Shown here piece by piece: positions 23,118 to 39,874 of a stretch of 50,747 nucleotides of DNA. The notes under the pieces are model-generated. The model saw only the letters and a program-made list of their open reading frames with translations. It searched no databases and was not told where the DNA came from. Each line of letters begins with the position of its first letter. The first letter of the stretch is position 1. Location of the stretch: IMG/VR virus record IMGVR_UViG_3300042514_001293, positions 1 through 50,747 of that record; one strand, written 5' to 3'. A program made the translations under genes and the position numbers. This stretch comes from a virus.

Positions 23118-25652
23118 ATGGCACTAGAAGCACTCAGAGACGTATTCATCCAAGCTGGTCAGAACTACGCTAATCGCGCCAGGCAGGACGAGTTGCTGGC
23201 GCAAGAACGCGCTCGTCAGGACGAGCTCTACACGCGTCAACGCGGCGACACCGAGAAGGACATGAACCGTCGTCGCGACGAGCAGATCGCTTCGGAGGGT
23301 CGGGCGGAGGCAGCTAGGATCTTAGCCGAGAATCGGGCACTCATCAATCGGGTGCGGAGCGATGGGGCGGAAGCACAGAGGCAGCTGCGGATCAAATACG
23401 CACAAGTCACCGGAAACTCCAGCGTGCTTAAGGTCAACGAAAAGGGGGAGTTCGACGTCTCACCTACTGCATTCGACGACATGTACCTAAAAGGCATGGA
23501 CGAGGCGAAGTATGCGTCGGATCTTAAAGATGCGACGCGTGCTCTAGAGGTGAAGAAAAAGACGTTCGAGCTGTGGCAGCAAGGCGACGATAGGGAAAAA
23601 GCCAGAGGCCGTGCGGCTGTAGTAGACCGGATCGAAAGTATCAACAGAGAGCTAGCTAGCGTGGAAGGAGCACTATTCACAAGCCATGCAGCCTTGGCTG
23701 CCCGCATCACGGAGGGACGAAACAAACTGGTTAAGGGGGCAGTAGAAAGAGTCGCCGGTCCAGCCGGTAGCGTAGCCAGGGCAAAGTACCTAGCTGAGAA
23801 TAAAAAAAATCTAAGTGGTGACGAGTCGGACTTCTCGATCTTGTATAACGGCGGACAGCTTGCGATGGTTCAATCTGAGCTGGATGCATACGTGAAGATG
23901 GAAGGTTCAAAAGATCCGGGCGCAAACGCGCTACTTCAAAAGCAAGTCGCCCTACTCAGACAGTCCACAGACGCGCATGATTTTGCGCGCAAAATAGAAG
24001 CTAATTTGACTCCTGGCTCCGGGGGTCAGTGGTCTGCTGGTTATTCTGACCTCGGCGCTGCCCCCGGCGACACGTCGTACTTCGCTCGACCAAAGGCGGA
24101 GGCGAATGCCGAGAATCCGCCAGCTACAACTCCGCTGCCCCCGGGCGCGCCCGAGGGCGGGGTTGCAGGTATTGATGCCGTTAAGAGCAGGTTGAACATT
24201 GTTCCAGCGGCTGCGTTCAGCCCCGATCCTGCTTACCGATCTTCCTCAAACGACGTATCCAACGACCCCGATCCGTTCGTCGACTCAGTCGTTGCCGGCT
24301 CTGGCAACGGTACCCCGCCAGCCGCCGCGAATACCTCACGTTCTGGGTTTGTTGATCCGTCTACTGGATCAGCCTATGTCGACGACTCGATTGAACCTGC
24401 GTCAGGCCGCAGCTTTTTCAACCGAGTAACCCAGCCACTCGCCGATAACCCAGGGACCACCACTGCTGCGGCTGCCGCCCTCTTAACTAATCCTGACTTG
24501 GTCAGTAGGTCGGGCGCGTTTTTTAAAAAGGGGGTAGAGGCGGCAAAAAGTTTAGGGCCGCGTCTGAAAGAAACCTGGCGCGCTGCGAACGTGAAAACCC
24601 TGGCAGACAGCGGCATCGGGGCGAAGATGTTGCAGGGTCGGTCGTATGGGGCGCTCGCTGCGGGGGCGGCGGCACGCGGTATCGGACGAGGTTACCTCTT
24701 GGGCCAAGCCATCGATACGGCATTACCCTACGGCTTGGATTTTCTCGGGCTGACCAACACTAAAGAAATTTACGGAGACAGAACCCCGAAGGTTTCAGAA
24801 ATCCTTGCCGACGCTTACTTGGCGGAGACTGAGAAGAAAAAACCGCTGAATTTTGGCGACGAGTACCTCGCGAGGCAGAACGCCATTCGGTCTGCGCGCA
24901 TACCGCCGGATGAAAAAGAAAAACTCAGTGCCGCTTTGGTGTCGTTTAAAGACAAAATGTTTAGCAGTGGGTTCAACTTTCAGTCGCCTCGGTCCGCTAT
25001 CGACGCGGCGGCAGGTATCGACGCGGCGGCAGGTATCGCCGAAACCCCGGCACCCGCGCAACCGCGAGGCGACGCACTGAGGTCGGTAATGAGCCCTTTC
25101 GTGCGTCCTACTTCCGCTCCACTTCCCCCGATGGCCCGCCCAATGGGTCCGTCGATTACCCGTTCTCCCGAGGAAATTACACCCGCTCCACTTCCCCCGA
25201 TGGCCCGCCCAATGGGTCCGTCGATTACCCGTTCTCCCGAGCAGGAACGCATCAATGCGTTCTTTGCGCCGGCTCAAGATCCACTTGCGCTTGTTTTCTC
25301 TGACAAGCCGATGACGTTTGGAGAGTCGTATGCCCAACGCTATGAACAGATAAAGAACTCATACTTAAGCGAAGAGGAGAAAGCGCAGTCCTTAGACGCT
25401 CTCGAACGCACTAAGGACGCGTTAATTCAACAAGGTCTTACCGAAGATTCTCCAGATCCAGTACAACCCAACAGGGGTTCTGATTACTTCGAGCGTCTTC
25501 GCCGCATACGCGATGGCGGTGAAGCCCCGGTGACTACTGCCGCGCTATCACCTTCGCCGATCACCCGTGCCTCCGAGACATCTGCGCGGAAGGGCTCTGA
25601 TTACTTTGAGCGTCTTCGCCGCGTCCGCGATGGCGGGCCCCCGACACAGTAG
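23118..25652 (+). CDS. Internal virion / ejection protein, 844 residues
   Basis: Residues 1-60 form a highly charged helix (RARQDELLAQERARQDELYT), and about 100-260 is further coiled coil. The middle (about 300-430) is Pro/Ser/Ala-rich and likely disordered; 440-560 has Ala/Gly-rich, mildly hydrophobic stretches (TTTAAAAALLTNPDLV; RSYGALAAGAAARGIGRGYLLG) that could insert in a membrane. The C-terminal 230 residues carry three duplications: DAAAGI twice, a 20-residue unit ending SITRSPE twice, and GSDYFERLRR(I/V)RDGG twice. No enzyme domain recognised. Codon use contains more rare-looking codons (AGG, TTA) than the neighbours. Leader CTTACACCATGG without Shine-Dalgarno. Confidence 0.6.
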   Translation: MALEALRDVFIQAGQNYANRARQDELLAQERARQDELYTRQRGDTEKDMNRRRDEQIASEGRAEAARILAENRALINRVRSDGAEAQRQLRIKYAQVTGNSSVLKVNEKGEFDVSPTAFDDMYLKGMDEAKYASDLKDATRALEVKKKTFELWQQGDDREKARGRAAVVDRIESINRELASVEGALFTSHAALAARITEGRNKLVKGAVERVAGPAGSVARAKYLAENKKNLSGDESDFSILYNGGQLAMVQSELDAYVKMEGSKDPGANALLQKQVALLRQSTDAHDFARKIEANLTPGSGGQWSAGYSDLGAAPGDTSYFARPKAEANAENPPATTPLPPGAPEGGVAGIDAVKSRLNIVPAAAFSPDPAYRSSSNDVSNDPDPFVDSVVAGSGNGTPPAAANTSRSGFVDPSTGSAYVDDSIEPASGRSFFNRVTQPLADNPGTTTAAAAALLTNPDLVSRSGAFFKKGVEAAKSLGPRLKETWRAANVKTLADSGIGAKMLQGRSYGALAAGAAARGIGRGYLLGQAIDTALPYGLDFLGLTNTKEIYGDRTPKVSEILADAYLAETEKKKPLNFGDEYLARQNAIRSARIPPDEKEKLSAALVSFKDKMFSSGFNFQSPRSAIDAAAGIDAAAGIAETPAPAQPRGDALRSVMSPFVRPTSAPLPPMARPMGPSITRSPEEITPAPLPPMARPMGPSITRSPEQERINAFFAPAQDPLALVFSDKPMTFGESYAQRYEQIKNSYLSEEEKAQSLDALERTKDALIQQGLTEDSPDPVQPNRGSDYFERLRRIRDGGEAPVTTAALSPSPITRASETSARKGSDYFERLRRVRDGGPPTQ
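25114..25241 (+). repeat. Exact 59-bp direct repeat, period 69
   Basis: 25114-25172 and 25183-25241 are identical and encode APLPPMARPMGPSITRSPE twice. Immediately before, an 18-base unit encoding DAAAGI is also doubled (about 25010-25040). Identity without silent changes marks a recent in-frame duplication. Confidence 0.85.
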
Positions 25653-25664
25653 GTGGATTTTTTA

Positions 25665-25701
25665 TTGACCGTCTAATTGTTACCGAATCACATCAGGTAA
25701 C
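25665..25701 (+). promoter_or_regulatory. TTGACC box with perfect GTTACC-N11-GGTAAC dyad
   Basis: TTGACC 25665-25670; GTTACC 25679-25684; 11 bases; GGTAAC 25696-25701; then ACG? leader and the ATG at 25705. The arms are perfect 6-base complements. The 13 bases TTGTTACCGAATC are shared with the minus-strand element at 40251. ACATCA or similar is the only -10 candidate. This leader drives the 3050-residue gene. Confidence 0.6.
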
Positions 25702-25704
25702 ACG

Positions 25705-34857
<9,153 letters not shown>

Positions 34858-34860
34858 CCG

Positions 34861-35232
34861 ATGGCACTCGACCGACATAAATTCGGAAGAGCGGTGCAAG
34901 CGCGCTTTCTTTTTGACGCACAGGAAAAGGGCATGGACGTCTGCATTCCTTTTGAGTCGCTGCCCGGTTTCGACTGCGTCGTGGATACGGGCAAGAAGCT
35001 GCTTCGGGTGCAGGTCAAAGGGGCTCATATTTCGAGACGTCGAAACAGCTACACCGTAAATTTCAGACGGTACGCGAGGAAAGCAGCGCCCAAGTTTGAT
35101 ATCTGCGCGGTGTGGATGGCGGACGCCCAACGCTGGACGTTCCTCCCGCCTACTTTCGCGAAGAAACGGATCGTTCGGATCACTGCTGACGGCAAGTATT
35201 CGCGGACGGGCTGGGAACTTTTTTACAAATGA
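34861..35232 (+). CDS. PD-(D/E)XK nuclease (intron-endonuclease / resolvase type)
   Basis: 123 residues. The order E32 (PFESLPG), D38 (FDCVV) and Q51-V52-K53 (RVQVKGAH) gives a D-(X)n-QXK active site, and the following RRNSYTVNFRR strand and FDICAVWMADAQRW complete the pattern I associate with the PDDEXK_5 group (group I intron-associated homing endonucleases and related phage nucleases). The usual Glu of EXK is Gln here, which is tolerated in this group. The role may be Holliday-junction resolution or genome processing. It starts 3 bases after the giant gene and overlaps the next start by ATGA. Confidence 0.7.
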   Translation: MALDRHKFGRAVQARFLFDAQEKGMDVCIPFESLPGFDCVVDTGKKLLRVQVKGAHISRRRNSYTVNFRRYARKAAPKFDICAVWMADAQRWTFLPPTFAKKRIVRITADGKYSRTGWELFYK

Positions 35233-35603
35233 CTCCCGCTACACTGCCCGACACGGGCTCTCGCACGAGCTACTCAACAGGCGCAGTCCGAGATGCCTCG
35301 GAAGGGAAGGGGCACTTCCATTCGATTCCGCCTTCGGCCCTGCGCCGGATTGCCAAACGCTTTGAGGACGGTGCCCGCAAGTATGCCAAAAATAATTGGA
35401 TGAAAGGCATCGCTCTGTCCCACTACCAAGACTCGCTGATGCGCCACACGCTGGCATGGGCTGAGGGCGACACCACGGAGGACCACATCGGTGCCATTCT
35501 TTGGAACGCCTCGGCCATGGACTGGACCGAGTCCCAGATCGTGGCGGGTAAGCTTCCGGCTGAGCTGAACGACCTGCCTTACCGCAATGCACCACACTCT
35601 TAA
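35229..35603 (+). CDS. dATP/dGTP diphosphohydrolase-like protein (DUF5664 type)
   Basis: 124 residues. The run AVRDASEGKGHFHSIPPSAL, then RFEDGARKYAKNNWMKGI, SHYQDSLMRHTLAWAEGD and TEDHIGAILWNASAM matches the common phage family annotated as dATP/dGTP diphosphohydrolase N-terminal domain (formerly DUF5664), a MazG-like all-alpha fold; the E/D/H residues of the two helices would bind Mg. In phages with 2-aminoadenine DNA a related enzyme makes dGMP, but no PurZ-like gene is visible here. Start ATG overlaps the nuclease stop (ATGA). First residues are poorly conserved, so the true start could be later. Confidence 0.75.
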   Translation: MTPATLPDTGSRTSYSTGAVRDASEGKGHFHSIPPSALRRIAKRFEDGARKYAKNNWMKGIALSHYQDSLMRHTLAWAEGDTTEDHIGAILWNASAMDWTESQIVAGKLPAELNDLPYRNAPHS

Positions 35604-36234
35604 CGCCTCGATCCCCCAGCACCTTTACGGTCTCGTAGACAAAGGCATCCTGCGGGGAAACATCGCAGACACCAATCACTACGATCCCTGCGTGATCTTC
35701 GGGGTGACTTCGATCCCGTCGAGGGCACTGCATTTTTCGATCCTGACCGAGGCCGGCAGCCAGTGGGCGAGGATCCCGCTGCACAAGTTGCGGCACACTG
35801 AGCCGGAGGAAGGAGCTCCGCAGCACCCGTTGCCGGAGTTGCAGTCTTGGGACTGCCACGGCTGGGATTTCTCGGTGGTGGCCTACGAATACCTGCGGGA
35901 AATGGGCTGCGAGTATCGGACGAGAGACGGGGTGATGGTCCCGGCCAGCTACTGGTTCACCCTCGACCACACCGACAACGGCTACAGCCAGTACCCGAGC
36001 GAGCACAAGTGCTACCACCTCCTCCTCTTGGAGGATGGCAGCGGCCAGATCGCAGCGCAGCCCAACAACCGGATCCTGTGGCGGGACGACTCCTTCGTGC
36101 GTCCGAAGTCGAAGAGCCTGTCCGAGTACCGGGTGATGCCGGACGAGACGTGGCACGCGGAGCTCGGTCGCAACCCCGATCTCAACCCTTTTTGTGGTGG
36201 TCCAAAGGATACGACCTCAGTGCTGCCGGCGTGA
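35587..36234 (+). CDS. Conserved-looking phage protein, 215 residues, unknown function
   Basis: Overlaps the previous gene by 17 bases. Aromatic-rich, with PCVIFGVTSIPSRALHFSIL, a WDCHGWDFSVVAYEYL centre, YWFTLDHTDNGYSQYP and HLLLLEDGSGQIAAQPNNRI. This looks like a compact globular enzyme-like fold with conserved Trp, His and Asp, but no catalytic motif can be named. Proteins of this style recur in phage genomes next to nucleotide-metabolism genes. Its last 15 codons (CGGPKDTTSVLPA) lie inside the 5' half of the tRNA-like element that begins at 36191. Confidence 0.6.
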   Translation: MHHTLNASIPQHLYGLVDKGILRGNIADTNHYDPCVIFGVTSIPSRALHFSILTEAGSQWARIPLHKLRHTEPEEGAPQHPLPELQSWDCHGWDFSVVAYEYLREMGCEYRTRDGVMVPASYWFTLDHTDNGYSQYPSEHKCYHLLLLEDGSGQIAAQPNNRILWRDDSFVRPKSKSLSEYRVMPDETWHAELGRNPDLNPFCGGPKDTTSVLPA

Positions 36235-36283
36235 CGACGTTGGGGCTGAACTGAGAATGGAGGTTCGAGCCCTCCCCACAAAT
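36191..36283 (+). other. tRNA-like element with a 28-base anticodon loop; possible attachment site
   Basis: The element folds almost as a tRNA: acceptor TTTGTGG (36191-36197) pairs perfectly with CCACAAA (36276-36282), U8, D arm GTC-CAAAGGATAC-GAC (36200-36215), stem TCAGT/ACTGA (36217-36221, 36250-36254; plus C-G outside), variable GAAT, and T arm GGAGG-TTCGAGC-CCTCC (36259-36275). The anticodon loop is 28 bases instead of 7 and contains its own hairpin (CCGGCGT/ACGTTGG). No CCA is encoded. It lies 300 bases before integrase 1, so it may be a tRNA-derived attP, an inactivated phage tRNA, or a tRNA with an insert. The 5' half overlaps the CDS before it. Confidence 0.5.
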
Positions 36284-36354
36284 TTAAGCTCGTGTGAAAG
36301 TTCAAGCAGTGTACCAATCGGTGCCGATGAATCGGCCCCCTGAATTTGAGCGAG

Positions 36355-36384
36355 AAAGTTACAGTCCTCGGACTGCAACTTTTT
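36355..36384 (+). terminator. Hairpin terminator 1 after the late block
   Basis: AAAGTT-A-CAGTC (36355-36366) pairs with GACTG-C-AACTTT (36371-36382) around a CTCG tetraloop, with one A/C mismatch, then TT and CCC. The T tail is short, but the stem is long. Confidence 0.65.
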
Positions 36385-36484
36385 CCCACAAACGCAGGCA
36401 AACGCCGGTTGTCGAATATCCACTAAATCCTGCTGTGAAACAACTATTGTTATCCGGTACATCCCCGTTGGCCGCCCCAGAGAC

Positions 36485-36511
36485 AAACCCTCTTTTAGAG
36501 GGTTTTTTTTG
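36485..36511 (+). terminator. Strong intrinsic terminator before integrase 1
   Basis: AACCCTCT (36486-36493) pairs with AGAGGGTT (36497-36504) around a TTT loop, followed by an uninterrupted T run to 36510. It insulates the integrase promoter from late transcription. Between the tRNA-like element and this terminator (36284-36484) I see only terminator 1, a GTTATCCGGTAC half-site at 36439 and no gene. Confidence 0.9.
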
Positions 36512-36530
36512 TGCTCAGAGGAGAACGGAG

Positions 36531-36560
36531 TTGACCGAGATTACCGGTTGTTACCCAGTG
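36531..36560 (+). promoter_or_regulatory. Promoter-operator of integrase 1 (TTGACC plus tandem TTACC decamers)
   Basis: TTGACC (36531-36536) is followed by GATTACCGGT and TGTTACCCAG, two TTACC cores at 36541 and 36551, exactly one helical turn apart. The integrase ATG follows at 36583 after an A/C-rich leader. A protein bound to the decamers would cover the -35 to -10 region. The mirror-image promoter at 40251 has the same order (TTGAC, TTACCGGTTGTTACC). Confidence 0.6.
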
Positions 36561-36582
36561 GCAAACGAAACCAACACGAAAA

Positions 36583-37827
36583 ATGCAACCAGATGCAAAC
36601 GGAAATAGCCAAAACAGCATGAGTTTTGGGTCACAAATCAAGCCGGGCGCTCGCGAATATGCCAACGACGCACCCATCATTAGCCGGGTCTCCAAGATCT
36701 ACCGTCCCGACCGGGCCAGTCCTCATCTGGTCCAGTGGGGGCGCGGCCAAGACCGCCGAACCGAATCGTTCAAAACCCCCGAGGAGCAGGAGGCACGGTA
36801 CGCTGAGATAGCCGGACGCCTTCAGCGGAATGGAGACGACTTCGTCTTCAATCGGCAGGCCCAGATCGACTGGGCTGCGTTCATGTCGACGATTGGCGAC
36901 GCATCCTGGGTGGATGTCGTCGCGGGTTGGCGCGAGAACCTGAAGCGCCATGAGCTGGTCCGATCCCGCAAGACGGTAGGCGAGGCGGCGAAGGAATACA
37001 TCGCCCACTGCCTGTCGCTGAGGGATACCGGGCAGATGTCGCCCGATACGTTTCGTCAAAAAAGACAGAAGATCAGTTTCCTCGGTACGAAATTCAACAC
37101 GGTCCCGCTGTGCGATGTAACTACTGAGATGCTTGAACAGTGGCTCGATGAGTTGCTCGGCGAGCTCGGCCTGTCGGCGGCGGGCACCTTTAACAACTAC
37201 CTCAAACCCGTCCGTACTTTTTTTAATTTCAACAAGAAGCACGTCGCGCTCAACCCCGCTGTTGGCATCCCTCTGCGCAATGCTAGCATCGATGAAGTGG
37301 GGGTGCTCACCCCGAAGCAGACCGCTCGACTGTTCGCTTATGCCCTGAAGCACCGGCCCGAGACCCTCGGTCGGCTCGCTCTGGAGGCATTTGCAGGGTT
37401 ACGTTTCACTTCCGCTGCAACGCTAGCGAAGGAGGAAATTAACTTCGAGGACAAAGGGATCACCCTTCTGGCGCGAAAAATTAAAACTCGCCGTCGTCGT
37501 TACATCGACGGGTTGCCTGAGAACTTTTGGGCTTGGATCGATAAGACGACCGAAGCGTGCTGGCGAATGAAGAGGAGTCAGTGGATGCACATAAAGACCG
37601 ACGTGTTTGAAGGGGCTGACGTACCCCATCCGCAAAACTGCCTGCGCCACTCGTTCTGCACGTACCACGTCTCGGCTTACAAGAACCCGGGGCTGACGGC
37701 GACTCTCCTCTGCCACCAGAATCAGGCTCAGTTGTGGGGGCACTACAACGGAATCGCTAGCCAAGCAGCAGGGCTGACCTACTTCTCGATTAAGCCCGAG
37801 AACGTGGAGCAGATCGCGGCGGGCTAA
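36583..37827 (+). CDS. Tyrosine recombinase / integrase 1 (N-for-H box II)
   Basis: 414 residues. N-terminal arm-binding part (1-120), core-binding helices (about 125-225: VGEAAKEYIAHCLSL, TFNNYLKPVRTFFNFNKK) and catalytic domain (about 235-405). Visible catalytic residues: Arg274 (FAGLRFTS), Lys in the KIKTRRRRYI hairpin, Arg355-His356 in NCLRHSF, His387 (WGHYNG) and Tyr388 as the most likely nucleophile. The first His of the usual HxxR is Asn352. I remember this NxLRHSF.(S/T)YH form from integrases of Verrucomicrobiota and relatives. With the tRNA-like element upstream it is a good candidate for the phage's own integration enzyme. Its start has no Shine-Dalgarno. Confidence 0.8.
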   Translation: MQPDANGNSQNSMSFGSQIKPGAREYANDAPIISRVSKIYRPDRASPHLVQWGRGQDRRTESFKTPEEQEARYAEIAGRLQRNGDDFVFNRQAQIDWAAFMSTIGDASWVDVVAGWRENLKRHELVRSRKTVGEAAKEYIAHCLSLRDTGQMSPDTFRQKRQKISFLGTKFNTVPLCDVTTEMLEQWLDELLGELGLSAAGTFNNYLKPVRTFFNFNKKHVALNPAVGIPLRNASIDEVGVLTPKQTARLFAYALKHRPETLGRLALEAFAGLRFTSAATLAKEEINFEDKGITLLARKIKTRRRRYIDGLPENFWAWIDKTTEACWRMKRSQWMHIKTDVFEGADVPHPQNCLRHSFCTYHVSAYKNPGLTATLLCHQNQAQLWGHYNGIASQAAGLTYFSIKPENVEQIAAG

Positions 37828-37846
37828 GCCGTCTCGTCTTTCCCTT

Positions 37847-37868
37847 GAGCGGTGAAGAAAGGCCGCTC
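37847..37868. terminator. Possible terminator between convergent genes
   Basis: GAGCGG (37847-37852) pairs with CCGCTC (37863-37868); flanking CCC/GGG extend the stem across a 2x2 mismatch. No clear T run on either strand. It lies between integrase 1 and the end of the minus-strand operon, where a bidirectional stop is expected. Confidence 0.3.
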
Positions 37869-37905
37869 TTGGGTAAGCTCGATGTCCGCGTGGAACTCGG
37901 GGTCT

Positions 37906-38112
37906 CTAGTACAGGTTGGCTACGCGGCGGTTCGCCCAGAAGTGATCGGAGCCCTCGCGAACGGCGTCGGCTAAATCGCGGTAGTAGCCTACTGAGGTAG
38001 GGGAATCCCGGTGGCGTTTAGGGGTACGCGCCTGCTTCTTGGTTGATGCGCGCTGCCACTTATCGCGGGAGAGACGCCTCGATGTGGGCTGTTCTTCGGT
38101 TGGCTTGGTCAT
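37906..38112 (-). CDS. Small basic protein, 68 residues
   Basis: The last gene of the minus-strand operon. The ATG at 38112 is chosen because it overlaps the upstream stop as ATGA. Sequence MTKPTEEQPTSRRLSRDKWQ, a Lys/Arg-rich middle (STKKQARTPKRHRDS) and a C-terminal helix (GYYRDLADAVREGSDHFWAN). No family recognised. The charge suggests nucleic-acid contact; a role as an excisionase-like accessory protein next to the integrases is only a guess. Confidence 0.5.
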   Translation of the reverse strand: MTKPTEEQPTSRRLSRDKWQRASTKKQARTPKRHRDSPTSVGYYRDLADAVREGSDHFWANRRVANLY

Positions 38113-38411
38113 GCTGCGACTTGTGCTGAATGTGGCACGGCTCGGTATTGGTACAGCCCCTTGCCGAGGTACCTCTTGTCGACTGTCCAAGAACCGAAGC
38201 GCGGTTTTCGCATGTGTCGCAACTGGGCGGACACCGAAGCGGGCGGGTCTCGGGTAACCTTGCTGATCTGGGATAACGTACGCCAGGCACCGTCGCCCAT
38301 TAAATCTCTAACCCGTACGTGCTGATGCACGAGCCGAGCCCGATCACGCGTGTCCTCGTAACCGGCCCCGGTGAATTCTAGTTGGTGGTTCATAGTGAAA
38401 ATCTCAGGCAT
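38109..38411 (-). CDS. Winged-helix DNA-binding protein
   Basis: 100 residues; ATG at 38411 overlaps the stop of integrase 2 by 8 bases (a later ATG at MNHQ is possible). The core VRDLMGDGAWRTLSQISKVT, then PPASVSAQLRHMRKPRFGSW and a wing-like VDKRYLGKGLYQYR is a winged-helix fold of a type common in phages (G.WRTL..I...T..P.ASVSA.LR.LRK..FG). Such proteins occur as replication accessory factors or regulators. Coupled to integrase 2, it may control recombination direction or transcription of the operon. Confidence 0.7.
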   Translation of the reverse strand: MPEIFTMNHQLEFTGAGYEDTRDRARLVHQHVRVRDLMGDGAWRTLSQISKVTRDPPASVSAQLRHMRKPRFGSWTVDKRYLGKGLYQYRAVPHSAQVAA

Positions 38412-39417
38412 GCACGTATCCCTCGGTCGTAACCGTGGAGGTATGACCCAGCTTGACGCGGATCTCGTCGATGGTGTCGCCGTGCGCAGCTCGGCGGGAT
38501 GCGAACGTGTGGCGCAGGCAGTGGAATGATTTACCCTCGATGCCGAGGCGGCGCAGGATCCGCCCGAAGTACGTGCTGTGCGTAGCCCGCTTGTTCAGAT
38601 CCTCCGTGAGCGCGGCGTGAACGGGGAATACGTACTGGCTGGAGTTGCGAAAGAGGGTACGCAGCAGCGCCTCGGTCTCGCCAAGGAGCGGCATTTCGAT
38701 CCGGCGGTCACGCTTGTCGGTCCAGACGATGAGCCGGCCCTGCTTCGCGAAGCTGGCCCACTCAAGCTGGGAGATGTCGGATAGGCGCAGCCCGTAGTTG
38801 AGCGACAGATGAATCGCGACCTTCCAGAACGGGTCTTCGATAGTCGACAGGACATCGAGATCCAGCTCGGTGAAGGGCTCGCGGGTCTGCTTCTCCTTCT
38901 GCTCGAAGGTAAGCCGGTGCATGCGCACTTTGCTGAGGCCAGCCGGATTGCGGACGATGAAGCCCTCGTCGGTGCAGACCTTAAAGAAATTATCGAGCGA
39001 CGAGCGTCGTGCGCTGCGAGTCGAAGCAGTCGTGCCGTCGTGGGCGTTGACGTAGTCGTCGACATGGTGGAACGAGGCCATCGTGATCGGCTTGTCGGCT
39101 AGCTTGGTCACGACGAGGAACCGCCGGATGTTGGCCTCGTAGCCGTACAGCGTAGTGGGGGACAGACACAGCTTGGTGTCGGCTAGGGCGCGCCACTTCA
39201 CGAGGGCTTGCTCGCCGGTGATGCGGCTGTCGCTAGTGAGTCGTTGGATGGCCTCGGCAGTAAGGAGCCTCGCCTTCGCGGTGAACTCGATGTCTTCTAA
39301 CTTGGCGGCTTTGGCTAGCCGTTTCGCCACGGCACGGTCTTTGGTGTCGAGGTTGATGGGGGTACTTCCGGTCAGGTGGGCGAAGTAAATGCCCTTATGG
39401 TTGGGTTTCAGTTTCAT
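38404..39417 (-). CDS. Tyrosine recombinase / integrase 2 (canonical)
   Basis: 337 residues with a full set of catalytic residues: Arg211 (NYGLRLSD), Lys near KRDRRIEMP, His299-Arg302-His303 (FHCLRHTF), His325 (KLGHTS) and Tyr334 in EGYVHA, three residues from the end. Residues 80-165 form the core-binding domain (LSPTTLYGYEANIRRFLVVT). It overlaps the upstream gene by 23 bases, so it is part of the early operon. It differs in length, box II and order from integrase 1. Possible roles: integration or excision partner, dimer resolution, or inversion of a segment. Confidence 0.88.
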   Translation of the reverse strand: MKLKPNHKGIYFAHLTGSTPINLDTKDRAVAKRLAKAAKLEDIEFTAKARLLTAEAIQRLTSDSRITGEQALVKWRALADTKLCLSPTTLYGYEANIRRFLVVTKLADKPITMASFHHVDDYVNAHDGTTASTRSARRSSLDNFFKVCTDEGFIVRNPAGLSKVRMHRLTFEQKEKQTREPFTELDLDVLSTIEDPFWKVAIHLSLNYGLRLSDISQLEWASFAKQGRLIVWTDKRDRRIEMPLLGETEALLRTLFRNSSQYVFPVHAALTEDLNKRATHSTYFGRILRRLGIEGKSFHCLRHTFASRRAAHGDTIDEIRVKLGHTSTVTTEGYVHA

Positions 39418-39874
39418 TTGTGTTGTAGATGTCGAAGCCGCCGCCTCCGCGACGCCCGACGTTTTGCTTTAACTCTTTCCCGATCTTCGACAGGCGGATC
39501 TTCGCCTCATCGATGACCAAATACTTTTCGCGGGCGCTGATCCGCGTCTCGCGAACGCTGCACATGCGGCGCATGTGGCGTTGGATGGAGTGCTCCCGGA
39601 GGATGACTCCCTTCTCTTGCCGAAGTTCTCGCTCGGCGATCTTCGCCTGGGTCATCAGCTCTTGGTACTTCGTGTCCAGAGCATTGGCTTTCAAGGTGGC
39701 TTCCTTCTCGCGGGCTTTCGACTCGACGATGCGGAGTTCGTACCGAGCGATTGCCGACCGCATCTCGTCGATGGCCCGGTCTTGGTCGCAGATCAGGGAC
39801 ATCTCCTGCTCCATGTTGTCGAACAGGTAGCCGAATTTCTCTGGGATCTTGGTCAGCATGGGGATGGCGCTCAT
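39395..39874 (-). CDS. Coiled-coil protein, 159 residues
   Basis: ATG at 39874 is chosen because it overlaps the upstream stop (ATGA). After a short start (MSAIPMLTKIPEKFGYLFDN) the chain is almost entirely charged helix (IDEMRSAIARYELRIVESKA, EATLKANALDTKYQELMTQA), then Arg-rich helices and a Gly-rich end (GRRGGGGFDIYNTNETE). No family recognised. Might bind DNA or act as an assembly scaffold for the recombinase region. Confidence 0.6.
   Translation of the reverse strand: MSAIPMLTKIPEKFGYLFDNMEQEMSLICDQDRAIDEMRSAIARYELRIVESKAREKEATLKANALDTKYQELMTQAKIAERELRQEKGVILREHSIQRHMRRMCSVRETRISAREKYLVIDEAKIRLSKIGKELKQNVGRRGGGGFDIYNTNETETQP

Noticed and set aside
36294-36608. A 104-codon plus-strand frame before integrase 1
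   Set aside because: It runs through two terminators and the integrase promoter; composition is not protein-like.
37847-37868. A strong bidirectional terminator between the convergent units
   Set aside because: The stem is interrupted and has no T run on either strand; kept only as a low-confidence feature.
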